Source of the DNA: Iris pallida
Taxonomy: Eukaryota > Streptophyta > Magnoliopsida > Asparagales > Iridaceae
Direction: 5' to 3'
Length of the DNA stretch: 64,000 nucleotides
Assembly (NCBI GenBank): GCA_029216955.1
Contig: JANAVB010010791.1
Coordinates: forward strand, 6,998,629-7,062,628
Shown: one piece after another, positions 13,103 to 25,359 of the stretch
Numbering within the stretch: the stretch's first letter is position 1
Layout of the letters: every line of letters starts with the position of its first letter
Made by a program: the position numbers and the translations under genes
Notes under the pieces: generated by a model
Database searches by the model: none
What the model was told of the DNA's origin: nothing
The model's input: the letters and a program-made list of their open reading frames with translations, nothing else

Positions 13103-13480
13103 ATGGCATATTGCTTAAAGAATCGATCGCGTTTTGCGGCCTAACGGGTACTTTGTGTATTCTGCTCCACCTGCTTATAAAAAAGAAGAATTATCCAATC
13201 ATTTGGGAGAAGTTGATAAACATTACTACAGCAATGTGCTGGAAACTCATTGCTCAGCAGGTGCAAACTGCTATCTGGTTGAAACAGGAAAATGACACAT
13301 GTCGTCTGCAAAATAAGGAGCAGAATCTCTTGACTATTTGTGAAGATACGGATGATAAAATTCCTTCATGGAAGGCCAATTTAAGTAACTGTGTGAAGTT
13401 GAGTAGTGTGCAAAATAATCAGAAGCTCCCACCTAGACCTGATCGTCTCTCAGTGTATTCAGGAAGTCTTGAAAAATTAG
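13103..13480 (+). pseudogene. Broken exon of a DUF248 (PMT-type) methyltransferase
   Basis: Matches, from memory of the family, the C-terminal part of plant putative methyltransferases (DUF248/Methyltransf_29, Golgi proteins linked to pectin methylation). Visible blocks are YFVYSAPPAYKK, NYPIIWEKL, TTAMCWKL, VQTAIWLKQEN and KLPPRPDRLSVYSGSLEKLG. The exon is bounded by an acceptor (TTTCTTCAG, ending 13102) and a donor (GTCAGC at 13481), so it derives from genomic DNA, not from a processed transcript. Two frame breaks are visible, near 13122 (just before the DR-LRPNGY block) and in the A-rich run near 13178-13190. The open frame at 13111-13677 joins out-of-frame sequence at its start and intron at its end and is not a real protein. 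No other exon was recognised nearby. Confidence 0.8.
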
Positions 13481-13943
13481 GTCAGCCATTTAATTATCAT
13501 CTAACTCTGTACTCTTCTCAATTATGCCCATCAGTTTTGGTTTTTAGTTTTCACTATTCTAGCAATGTTTATTTAATTCTAGCAGAAGTTTCAGTTGCTT
13601 TGGGTTTGTTGAGGTTTCAGTTGCTTCATCTATATTCAGAACCTTCTTCAATAAAGTTGTTTAAGAACCATAAGTAATTCTATTTTGGAAATTGTTCCCG
13701 TCAAACTCCTGAGAAGTGTCATTGAAGTCTTTAACTTATGTAAACTAGTCTCTCCCAAATATGCATTTCCAAAAGCTTCAGGTGGTTTTACATAATGTTG
13801 GAAGCCTGTCCGTAACAATTTATTTATCAAGTTTAAATGTACCATTTAAGTGAAATGCCATGTCCTATATGTGTCAGATTAAAATGGTTTCGGGCATGAG
13901 TGTCCTCAAACATGTTCTTCAACCTATTCTTGGCTGTTTGGAG

Positions 13944-14539
13944 CTATGTTGTTCTGGATGCTATGCCAGGTGAGGCAGGCAACAGGCCTCTCGCCTAGGT
14001 GCCACCTAGGCGACGCATTGGAACTTTGATACAATGTTCTAAAAAGCGCTAGGCGGACTCGGTGCGGCGGAGGTCCGCCTAGCGCCTAGCCCGCCTAGGC
14101 GGCCGCCTAGAATTTTTTTTTTTTTTGAAATTTTTGAAATTTTGAAATTTGAAATTTGAAATTTCAATGTTCTAAAATCCAAATACTATCTTAAAACCAA
14201 ACAAATATCCAAAATACAACTAAGAATAAACAAAATAAAAAAAATCAAAAAAAATCAAAAAATTCAAAAAATCCGCCGCCTAGGGGCGCCTAGGGCCCGC
14301 CTAGCCCACCGCCTAGGGGGTTTTCGGTGCGGTGGACGGGCGCCTAGGCCGATTTTTAGAACACTGCTTTGATACATCACTACTCGCATATAGATATATG
14401 ACCCTAGGCGACCGCTAAGACACCCTAGGCAACCGTCTAGGCGCACCTAGATGACCATCGCCACAACCATGGAAAAATTATACAGGTCGAGGCGGTAGGT
14501 TTTTACCTGCACACCTAGGCGTCGCCTGTGACAACATAG
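13944..14539. mobile_element. Outer hAT-type MITE
   Basis: Perfect terminal inverted repeats CTATGTTGT...ACAACATAG are flanked by the 8-bp direct repeat GTTTGGAG (13936-13943 and 14540-14547), as expected for hAT. The interior is rich in CCTAGGCG-type palindromes. Without the inner element it would be about 253 bp. No coding capacity. Confidence 0.85.
14032..14366. mobile_element. Inner hAT-type MITE nested in the outer MITE
   Basis: Ends CAATGTTCTAAAAA and TTTTTAGAACACTG are inverted repeats with one mismatch. The 8-bp direct repeat CTTTGATA flanks it (14024-14031 and 14367-14374). GC-rich arms full of CCTAGGCG palindromes surround an A/T-rich middle with a GAAATTT tandem. Length 335 bp. 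Confidence 0.88.
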
Positions 14540-14728
14540 GTTTGGAGAACAATCTCATGAATGTGTATCTAAAGGGGTATAGGTATCTTGATAATATATT
14601 TTTATTTATTTTGTACTCCTAATGAAAATTTTGTTCAGACTTGCATAATCATAACTATAGTTTTATTTATTTATGACACCAAATAGAAGTTCTGTTTGTG
14701 CATGAAAGTGGTATACTATGGGCATGCA

Positions 14729-15398
14729 TGTCATGTCCCGATTCGACGAATTGTTCGTTCTCGCATCGATTTATGTCGAATCGATCGTCCTCGCCAGGAC
14801 GTGATGTCATACAAGTCTAGAATGCATTTGGAAAAGACAAAACGTGCATTTGATAATTCTTTTGAACAAGTTGAAATTCTCAAATCGCAGAGACAATATA
14901 GGAAGAAAATAGCTTTTCATTAATAGCTTACAACGAAGTGCAAGGTTGTATTTACATTGGATATACCATTGCGGCTACATTTATTGAAATAGCAAAACAT
15001 TTGACAAACTGTCATAAAATAACTTGTCGTTCCATACATTTACACCCTTTTATACATTAAAAGCATTCGAGATGAATCAGCTTAAAAATACTTCAAATCG
15101 GAAGAACTTTAAAATGCCTTCCCGAAGCTTGGGGAGAGACGGGAATACTTGCAGACAAAAGCCTAGAGACTAGTTAGATAGTGGAATTGTAGTTATTCTT
15201 TTATATGTACAAGTTTATATTTTTCTGCAAAATGTAAAACTTGTGAACATTGTAAATTGAATTAATTTTATGAAGGAGCATTATTTGTGATTTTGGATCT
15301 TCATGGCCGTGACAGCGTACTACCCCGACACTGCGGCGTAGGCTGGCTTGGACACGTCTCGTATCCGAAAAAAAAAAAAACGGGTGCGGGTCGTGACA
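14729..15398 (-). mobile_element. Family A LTR, short solo copy
   Basis: Begins TGTCATGTCCCGATTCG and ends GGGTGCGGGTCGTGACA, so both termini of the family are present in 670 bp. The flanking pentamers (ATGCA and GGATT) do not match. The right neighbour is a family D repeat that starts mid-unit, so a deletion or recombination joined them. The orientation is inferred from the primer site beside the related LTR at 8041. Confidence 0.65.
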
Positions 15399-15687
15399 GG
15401 ATTGACATCTCTCATTAGCATGCATGCGTCGTTGATTTTGGGACTACGTCCACTATGCCATGCCTGGATGTTTTACTTTATTTGTCGGTTTCGGTTTTTA
15501 TTAGAGTACTCAATACTCTTATGATGGTCGTTCGACCAAATTAAACCAAAGCATTGCAGATTGATCGGATACACTGGCTCTGTATCGGGACGTGTCCTAT
15601 ACGTGTTATGGCGCGCTAGTACAGCAGATGATTGATCCTTATCTAAGACATCTTATATCTCATTTCATTTCTTGTCGTTGGTCGTAG
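15399..15687. repeat. Family D tandem repeat, unit 0 tail (left piece)
   Basis: Matches about 46763-47057 of the full D unit (e.g. CGTTGATTTTGGGACTACGT). It continues at 32522-32568 after the inserted family B element, as the shared CGTAG shows. Together the pieces are the last ~336 bp of a unit just upstream of unit 1 at 46060. Confidence 0.8.
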
Positions 15688-17415
15688 TGTAACGCCCCAG
15701 TCCCAAAATACGTTAGGACTAGAAACGTAGACACGCCAGCTGTATTCATACGAAGTATACTCCATATATGGAAGCCTCGTATAAATACATAAGCTGTAAA
15801 ATGCAGTAGAACCATAACTAATCTCATCCACACAAAATAAATGAATAAAAGATATCATAATATGATATGATTTGTCTTGATACAATATGTTGGGCGAGAC
15901 AAATCCACTACCAACAAGTAAAGGAAAAATACATGAGAAAAGAAATAAATTTGGCGAGCGAAACGAAGACAATCCAAATGCAATCATCCTCGAAGAAATA
16001 GCGAAGATCACGGCTAAGCTAGAACACCTGCGAAAGACAATAGCACACACCTGGGGAGATAACCAGGTCCTCAGAGGGACGTAAAAAGACATATAATCAT
16101 GCATATAACTGATAAATATTGCTCAAATAAATAAGTCAATCGAATTATAACATGGTCCAATACGCACCTACTGAACGAGCGTACCATCCCCCCCGACCAA
16201 ACAAGGACAGGAGATGGTAACTAATTCACGGTGACGTATCTTTCTATGCTATGAATCCAATATGTATCCGGACCCCAACAAGGTTCAATACCTTCTCATC
16301 GGAGTAGTAAGTCACACCTACAACCAAACAAGGACAAGATGTGATGAACTAATCCGCGACAAGTTATTGTTCCAAGCCACGGTCAGATACAAGTACCCAA
16401 ACCAAAAGTACTTGTATCTAACGGATAAAGGTAGCCTACCGTTCTAAGTGATATGTAGTTAAGAACAATATTTCCTACGCATGGGCCCTGGCTGAATAGG
16501 ATCGGCATAGTCCCCCCTTGGGCACCAGAGGCCCCATCAGTAAGAGCATGACGCTCCGCAGAATCGTCAGTGGCCGTCAGTAATCATGGGTCATCAACCC
16601 CATCTCTAGCGGAGAGTCCGGGTCACAAGGAAAGTGCATCGAAGCCCATACACTAAGGAATTGTCCTCCCCGTCCAATGCCTACTATGTTGTATCCACAA
16701 CATAAACCACTATGACCGCTAAGTCAAACTAACATGCAACCTCTATTAGCGGTTATCCTATCGCACGGCTTGTACGTACTGGTGGCCAGCCAATCACGCA
16801 CTTCCGTGTCCTACATGCAACACACAACTTCGTGTTACAACGTGTCAAGGCCAATGAATGCAACACCAATGTGGTCCCTTAAATCTAGGTTTAATTTGTA
16901 AAAAAATAATACACAGCAGAAAATATAAATGAACATAAGTTCTAACAGTTATGCCATGTATCACAGTTTTTTTGCATAAAGAAAATAAAATGCATGAAAT
17001 ATGTGCAAAAATAAATAAACAGCAAATGGCAAGGTGTCTTGCCTGGTAGTACGCCTGGTGTGCTGTAATGATCAAGCTGGTACGAACTGCGACTTCGGTG
17101 TAACAACTACATAAGGGGACCTCTGATGGTGGCAAGGATTTTGCCATTGAGTCCGAAAGGGTCAAATTAGTTAGGATCGATAGGGGGAAGGACAGAATTT
17201 GGCAAGGGTTGAGAATAGGACTAGTTGCAGAAGAGAAAGATAATCGAAGGAATTTTGAATAATTTATACATATACTATTTAAGAAAAATAATTGTAATAC
17301 TTGAAATTATATTTTTATTAGTTAAAAATTTCTAGGAGAATATTTGAAAAGAACCATAAATTATTTTAGACTAAAATATTAACCTTGTAAAAGTAAATTT
17401 TGAGATAGTGAAACT

Positions 17416-17483
<68 letters not shown>

Positions 17484-19504
17484 TTATATATATATAAGCA
17501 ATAATACTTATGATAAATAACAACTAAAATAATACTAATATTAATAAGGTATAATAACTAATATACAGTTGTCGTAAAGTACACATGCTTTCATATAGAC
17601 ATTTGTCCAAAAATACCTATCAATAAAATATATTCAAATATTTAAATTACAGATGTTCACTATAAATTACTAAATGTAATAATAATAATACAAAACTAAT
17701 AATAAAGTATAATAAATAGAATATTAATATTAAAAATAATAATAATAATACTTAATAATCCATTTACCATTAAAACTAACATAAAAATGAAAAAAAAGAA
17801 ACTGATAATAGCTGGCCTGTCCTCCTTCTCGTTTCACGAGAAAGGAGCTCAGCCAAATAAAGAGAGAGGGGGTTAGCCATTAGAGAGGGATGTGAGAACA
17901 GAGAAGAGGGAAGGAGAGGAGAGTGGTGAAGTGAGGCGGAGCGACGAGCGGCAGTCGACCGGAGAGGGGTCGGCCTCCGGCGTGGGCTGCTCCGGAGAGA
18001 GCTCGAGAAGGGGTGTGAAAGGAGAGGGGTGCGGGCGGAGAGTGAAGGAAGGATCGGCGAAATTTCAAAGGGGTCTCGGCGGTGGGTTTCCGGCCGGAGC
18101 TGCCGGTCGAGGGCGGCGGATGTGCTGCGCTCCGGCACGGGGGCTCGGATGGCCGCGTCGGCGGATGCATGCGGTCCGGCCGACGGCAGAGGGCCAGGAC
18201 GGAGGTCGAGGCTCCGATCATGGGGCGGCGGCGAGAAGCTGTCTCCGGCACGCGGTGGACGAGGGAAACGGCCGGCGGAGGTGAGGGGTGTGCGTGTGTT
18301 TTTATTTTAGGGTTTTATTTTTGGTGGTGGTAGTCATGGGGTTTGGCCGGTGGTAGTAGGTGGTGAGGAGCGACGGTGGCCGCTGCAGGCTGTGGTGGTT
18401 TCGATGGATGGACGGAGGTTGGCCGGTTGCTGCGGTCAGAGAGGACATGGGGTCGGATGGAGGTGTAGTGGAAAGTTGGCCGGAGTTGGTCGGGCTGTCG
18501 GCGGGGCTGTTGGTGTGACGGCGACGACGGGTGGTGGCAGAAGTGGTGATGATGGTGTGGGACATGGTGGAGGTGGTGGTCGTGGAGTCGACGGGTGGTG
18601 TTGGGTTTGTCCAGGGAGGAGCCGAAGGGGGCTGCGGCTCGAGGCCAGGGAGTGGGACATGGAAAGAGACTAGGGTTTAGAATAGGATTAGATTTTGGGT
18701 TAGAGGATTGGAATTGCTGTGTTAAAATCGTGTCCGACATGTGGACACGAAGAAGATGAAATGTATATGTAAGTAAAAAATAAAAAGGAAAAAAATAGGG
18801 CATGGACACGATGCACAAACTTGGGTGGAGAAATATTGGAGAGTACCTGCCTATTTGGATGTGGAAATTCCCTTTAAGATAGGGATTAGGATATTTAAAC
18901 CCAAATTAGATATTTCCTAATTTAATTTAAAATCAATCCAAATACAAATCAAATTTAAATCTAATTAAATTCTTGGTTTTAAAAATCAAATCAATTTCAA
19001 ATATAAATATTAATTAATTATTTAAATAGATCCATAAATCAAATCAAAATTTAAATTGCCATAATAACTTCCAAATATATTTTTCAAATACCAATAATAA
19101 TAATTTCGAAAGTAATAAACATTTTTAAATATCTTTTCGAATAATAAAATAATATTAATAATTTCAAAAATAAAATAATGTATAAATTTAATTTAATGTA
19201 CCTCATATGCAAGGAATATAAAATAGTTTTTCTAAACTACCACTATTAAATATAAAAAAATTTGGTCATCTCAATACACAACTTTAAGCAAATACAAATA
19301 CGAATAATTATTTATATTATTTGAACGGTAAAAAATAGAAAAATATTTTAAAAAAATGTACGCTCGCACATATTCGCACTCGAGGAGCAAAAAAATAAAA
19401 TTTCGTGCGCGACTTACAGTACGACTACGCGACGTATAATACAAAAAATTTAAACCAATACCAAATTTAATAATTAAAAATAGTAGAAATTTAGGGGTTT
19501 TACA
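15688..19504 (-). mobile_element. Family B LTR, left copy
   Basis: 3.8 kb, plus-strand start TGTAACGCCCCAGTCCC and end TTTAGGGGTTTTACA. Parts in order: a conserved block with repeated ACCAAACAAGGACA words (about 16190-16450); an AT microsatellite (17421-17466); a GC-rich block (about 17885-18665) followed by a GTGAGG donor-like site near 18280; and an AT-rich tail. No credible protein: both-strand ORFs in the GC-rich block are low-complexity. Confidence 0.85.
17421..17485. repeat. (AT)n followed by poly(T)
   Basis: AT run to about 17466, then about 20 T. The equivalent site in the other LTR copy (30214-30441) has expanded to about 230 bp. Confidence 0.95.
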
Positions 19505-20630
19505 TCCTACCCAACTTAAAAGAATTTCTTCCTCAAAATTAAGAATTTGTAGGGGTGAGAAGACACAAGGGGTATCGATGGGGAACAATCGATAACAAAA
19601 TCATACCGTAAGAGATCGCGATCTAGATCATAGAAAAGTAATACGGTGTGGCCATGGGTAATGAATGAGGGTCACGATTAAGAGAACGAAATAGATTCGC
19701 TTAAATTAAGCGATTAGAGGGTCTTGATAGGGCCGAGTAGTTTAGGATGAAGATATAACAATATCAAGTGAGAATGGTCATAGCCGATAGGAAAGATAGA
19801 GGAAGTTCTAGTATAACACCTTCGCCCTTCTAAAATAGGTGAAGGCGAAAAAATAGAGGGTTCAAAGGAGGCATTATCGAATACGAATACGTGATTCAAG
19901 GATGACCAAAATTTTTAAAAAGAGTTGCCAAGGCAGTCGCGGATGGGACTCTAGAGGACAAGTTTAGCTATGTCCCCATCCACGTAGAACGACAAATAAA
20001 AGCGAACCAAAGTGCACTCGGTTGATCAGACCATCATGCACCGGTTCTGATTAGACCATATGTTAGTGGACATGCCCAAATAACATATGTCTTGAAACAA
20101 GCTTGATAAAAGAATAGGCTTGCAAAAACTAGGCTACATTAGCATCATTAGTCAAGATGGTAAAAACATAGGCACGAGAGTTTAAGATTGAAAGAAAGAA
20201 GAATGATTCTAAGTCATATCCTGTGTTGGTCTCTATACAGTCGTCCTATAATCTTCTTATCCAAGTCCTTGGTTGACTAGATGGGTTAAGGTCTTCTAAA
20301 TTCTAGAATCTAAGTAGACTTGCTAAGATAAGTCGCAAGGACAAAGGGGTTGCTAGGTCATAAGGCATTCTACCCAACTTAAAAGGATTAAACTAATGGT
20401 GTTTGGGACAGCTAACTAATAGGGTCAATCTCTAGCAAACACGAAGGGAAGATAAGGATAATGATAGTAGGAATCAAGCAAGATGCAATTGATGAGTCAA
20501 ACGGTAGATTGAAGAAAGTGGTCAAGTATGTGGATGAGATCCTAGACTTCTAATCCTATTCGCAGGCTTGTTTGGTACGGTAAAGTAACCAAACAATTTA
20601 TCTTGACCTGTATGGGCCACCACAAAAACA
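19505..20630 (-). mobile_element. Internal remnant of the family B element
   Basis: 1.1 kb between the two LTRs. On the minus strand, 19540-19505 reads NFEEEILLSWVG and runs into the LTR start. This resembles the conserved end of gypsy (Tekay/Del-like) polyproteins plus the adjacent polypurine tract. No other pol motif was recognised. No standard tRNA-Met site is visible next to the LTR at 20630, where the sequence is GGGCCACCACAAAAACA; a similar string lies just left of 51247. Confidence 0.55.
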
Positions 20631-21719
20631 TGTAACGCTCCAGTCCCAAAATACGTAGGACTAAGAACGTAGACACGCCAGCTGTATTAATACAAAGTAT
20701 ACTCCAATATATGGAAGCCTCGTATAAATACATAAGCTGTAAAACACAGTAGAACCATAACTAATCTCATCCACACAAAATAAATGAATAAAAGATATCA
20801 TAATATGATAATTATTTGTCTTGATACAATATGTTGGGCGGAGACAAATCCACTACCAATAAGTAAAGGAAAAATACATAAGAAAAGAAAAATTTGGCGA
20901 GCGAAGCGAAGACGATCCAAATGCAATCATCCTCGAAGAAATAGCGAAGATCACGGCTAGAGCTAGAACACCTGTGAAAGACAATAGCACACACCGGGGG
21001 AGATACCAGGTCCTCAGAGGGACGTAACAAGACACATAATATCATGCCATATAAACTGAATAAATATTGCTCAAATAAATAAGTCAATCAAATTATAACA
21101 TGGTCCAATACGCACCTACTGAACGAGCGTACCATCTCCCCAACCAAACAAGGACAGGAGATGGTAAACTAATTCACGATGACGTATCTTTCTATGCTAT
21201 GAATCCAATATGGTATCCGAACCCCAACAAGGTTCAATACCTTCTCATCGGAGTAGTAAGTCACACCTACAACCAAACAAGGACAAGATGTGACGAACTA
21301 ATTGCGACAAGTTATTGTTCCAAGCCACGGTCAGATACAAGTACCCAAACCAAAAGTACTCGTACCTAACGGATAAAGGTAGCCTACCGTTCTAAGCACT
21401 ACAAAAAAAGTGACCTTTGGGGACAACAAAAACTGTCTTAAAAAAAACAGCAATTACCGTCCCAACAGATATTTGGGACGGCCTTTGGGACGGGAATGGA
21501 CGGTCCTATTAGGGTGGCGTGGCAAAAACTTTAGGGACGGATATTGCCGTCCTAATTACTGTTAAAGGACGGTTAGGCAAAACGTCTCAAAAGTTTTCAA
21601 ATTTATGCTTTTGTGTGACGGTTTATTAATTTGTCCCAAAAAATTAGTTTTTGTAACAGATATATTTCGTCCTAATAATAAGGGACAAAATTTTAAAAAG
21701 TCCCAAAAAATAGTAATTT

Positions 21720-24700
21720 ACTTTTTGTTACAGTACTATAATCATCCAAAAAAAACTTAATTGTTTAAATTATTATGGAATTACTAATTTCCTATTATAT
21801 ATAAAATATAATTGAATTTTATACAACAAAAATTCATACAGAACTACTTTATTTAATCGCAAATGCATATGGTAGCCGCAACATTAACAAAGCGTAGTCG
21901 CAACATTAACAAAGCGATTTCTATAAAACATATTTAAAGGTAATATCCCATTGTTCACAAAATAAAATCCAAGTCTTACATCACTTCGAGTGTGTGTTCT
22001 CCCATCAAGTTTTACATCATTAAGCATTCACTTAATTTACAAAATAAAATCTACAACTTTTTACACAAGTCCAAACATATTTGATTTTCCAAAGTGGCAT
22101 CTCCCATCATTTGCAAAATAGGTACAAAAAGCATTGGAAGGACCTGCAAATAGAAGTAAACAAATCAGCCTCATAAAAAACAACCTGCAGATAATGATAT
22201 ACACTTGATCTGGCACAATACAACAATCACCCCTAGTTACAGGCATGATAACATCTTTAGGTAGCTCTACAGTCTATACTAATAACCTCTATAAAATAAA
22301 ATAACAATGGACAATATAACATCCCAATGTAGATTTTTTTTATAAAATATGGTAAAGCTTTCAAATTCAATAAAAAGAAATAACAATGTCATTTAATCTA
22401 GACTACTGATAGCATGGTCTTAAATAACAATGTCATGACAAATGTATATGGATTGAACACATCAAATTATGTTACATAATGGGTGGTTAGTCTATAGAAA
22501 ATGGCTTGTGCACTCCTGTTGTAGCTTGTTTGTATGGAAAAAAAAGTCATTTGGTATGTTGTATGCTTTGTTACCAGTGTAAGATAATTTGAACATGAAT
22601 TTGTATCATGTTTGTATGGAAAAGAAGTTATTTGGAAGTCTGAATACAAATAAGTTTGAAAAAATCAGAAGATGTTATTATCAATGTTCAAAATATCGGT
22701 ATCGGACCATTCCTATGAGTATTGGGATCGGCCGATACTTTAAACCATGGTTATTATTTCCAGCCCACTTTACTTTCACAGCACTGGGGGATCAAAATGA
22801 TGCCATTGTGTCACAATCTTTGTCCTATCAGTTTGTTCTGGGACAATATTACAGTTTGCCAATCCCAAACCACCAAACTAGATTTCCCTACTACCTAAAA
22901 TCAACAAAGAATAACAAAAGATAGTTCACCAACAATGTACACTGGGTTCAGAAATCAAGAAATAAGAGCTAAGGCAGTTATTTGAATCAACCATGTGATG
23001 TTCAGTAATTAGAAAATCGATTTGGGGGTTTGGGTAGTTCTTTGTCCAACCTTGGTCCAGCTAGGTAGATGGGTTTCAGATTTTGTAGAGGCATACTATA
23101 GTAGAGAGATTTAGCAGTAGGGAATATAGGCTCCTACATATAGTTTAGCTTATAATTAGTAGGCAAACAGGTACCCCATGCTATCCCCTGTTGTGCACAG
23201 GCCTGTGCTGCACATGTGCAGGGATCTGCACAGCAAAATGTTGGCAGTAGTTCCTGTACAGGAGCAACACATGTGCATGTATGCACATTCAAATCCCTCT
23301 CCTCACTGCTGGACATTAGTCCCAGTTTACCTTCCCTTGCTCATATACACTCAAATACACACATGCAACACACCACTTATAATACACTCTTAGCTACACT
23401 ACACTGTTAACACTGCCACATATTTTAATACACTAGATAGCACCGACTACTTTAAAATAGTGATGGAGAGACAAACAAAAACAATAGGACATGCACTCTG
23501 TTCTTAGGATAACATTACATACCAGTGATAGTAATGAAACCTTCAACCATTGACAAACCGATCCACATCCATGGCTGCCAGCAGCATCGGCTACCTGGAA
23601 ACACATGAATAAGCCAAAATATGGTTATTTATAAGTAATTGGGACCTCAGACTCATGGAAAAGTAATTTGCGACAGAGACTTAACAATAACAATGAAAGA
23701 AAACATAACTTAGATGTGAGTTCTGGATGAAATTGGCAGTAGTGATGTAACAGGTTGATACATATAACCATGCGACATACAGCTAACTTGGCCTTAAAAA
23801 ACTAAAGAATAAAAAAAGGAAAGACTTGGAAAGATGTTAAAAATAGAATGGGAGCTACCCATAAATGCTGACCAATGGGTGCATACTAAAACATTTGTCT
23901 TTTGATACAAACATGCACAAGGCATCTATAGCAAAGTTAAAAAGATTTTTATGCTGAAGAATGAGAAGTAATGAACTTTGTTGCTTGTAATAACTAATCG
24001 TTGTTAACTTTTAGTCAGAATTATATTATGCAGCTTACTGAATAGAAACATCAAAACACTACTGGGAACAGCTAAATAATTACTGTGGACACTTAAAATG
24101 ATATGGAGAGTTATCATACAGGTAAAATAAGAAAAATGTTATTATGGCATATGCCACAATAGTTACCGATGGTTTTCATAATTACAAAGCCAAAAAGAGT
24201 CGTCTATGCTATCATTCAAGAGATTAAGAAAGAGAGATCCCCACCTAAGGTATCAAGGAGGAGGCCTTGAGTGAATGGTTATGGAGGGCTCAAATGGCAT
24301 ATGAGACAACAAGCCTGTGGTGTTGGGAGAAAATGTGCCGATACAAAAACTTAATTTATACATCAGTGCACGAAGTAACTGCCATGTGTCAATTACTATC
24401 ATCATAGTAATGATCTTAAAGCATTGAATAAGGATACATGGATGTAAAATGGTACCCGTTGAGCCTTCATCTACTGTTACCTATAGCAAGGGAAGAAATA
24501 GAAAAAAAACAAATAAATAAGATGACACCTGGAACTGCAAGAAAAAATAATAGAAAGAACAAACAAGTTACGATGTTGAGATTAAACTAGTTGACCTCTG
24601 TGTAATGCTAATAAGACACAGAACTTGAGTGTCACGAATGTTGAGGAAGGAAATAAGGGTAAAGGTCTTAAAAATGCTAAAGTAGAGACATGGGAGGGAG

Positions 24701-24760
24701 ACATTATTATCAGTAATACTACAACCAGTGGACATTAAGTAATATTGAGCATTTCTCTAC
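21720..24760. other. CACTA interior, left part, no gene recognised
   Basis: Mostly A/T-rich. One exon-like piece on minus (about 23595-23525) has acceptor TTTCCAG and donor GTATGT around a reading such as DAAGSHGCGSVCQ, not identified. A duplicated ATCGGTATCGG/CGATAC motif lies at 22690-22740. ORFs are short. Confidence 0.35.
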
Positions 24761-24767
24761 AAACTGT

Positions 24768-25211
24768 GTGTCACAGTTCTCTTATGAAGCTAAGAGATGG
24801 GGTTGTCAACAAGTTCATAAATGCAGAATTTTGCAAGGAAGCAAGTTCAATGGTGAAATAAGAAGAAAAAAAATCGAGAGAACAATTTTGTGTTCGGAGA
24901 TTCCTGTACATGCATTAACAAAAGAGAATTATAGGATGATGGTTAGGAATAAACATAAATTGCAAGATCAAGGCCAAAGCAAGAACTTCATATGGAACAA
25001 GCAAACTCGGTTAGAGAAGTTAGGAAAAATCAATTGCAAGATCAGGGTTAGGAAAAATCATATGGGATCCAGGTATTGTAGTAGTCCAACCAGACTGGGT
25101 TGTCGAGACTCGGATTGTAAAAATGATGTACAAGTTCCGGGACGTTTTGTTGGGGAGCTACTCTATTGGAGGAAGCATCAAAAGTTGCACAAGCTGGTAC
25201 ATTTGTTTTGA
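24768..25211 (+). CDS. Hypothetical ORF, 147 aa, probably not a gene
   Basis: Basic, lysine-rich open frame inside the CACTA element. I recognise no domain. A direct repeat of a TTGCAAGATCA(A/G)GG word lies within it. It sits just upstream of the SKI3-like piece and may be decayed exon sequence of another gene. Confidence 0.2.
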   Translation: MSQFSYEAKRWGCQQVHKCRILQGSKFNGEIRRKKIERTILCSEIPVHALTKENYRMMVRNKHKLQDQGQSKNFIWNKQTRLEKLGKINCKIRVRKNHMGSRYCSSPTRLGCRDSDCKNDVQVPGRFVGELLYWRKHQKLHKLVHLF

Positions 25212-25359
25212 AAAGAAAAAAAAAATCACCCTTGTGGAAGTTGCATGGCGACATAGAATGGATATGCCAAAAGTAATCCATGGGATGGTGGGAGCAGTGT
25301 CGAAATTGACGAAAGGAGCTTCAGAGTTTCATTGAAGATTGGAAAAAGATATACCTTTT

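Noticed and set aside
13111..13677. 188-aa ORF as an intact gene
   Set aside because: Its start is an out-of-frame reading and its end runs into an intron; only the middle matches the methyltransferase family.
14729..15398. Target duplication around the short family A LTR
   Set aside because: The flanking pentamers ATGCA and GGATT do not match.
22690..22745. Possible small MITE based on ATCGGTATCGG and CGATAC words
   Set aside because: No convincing terminal inverted repeat with target duplication was found.
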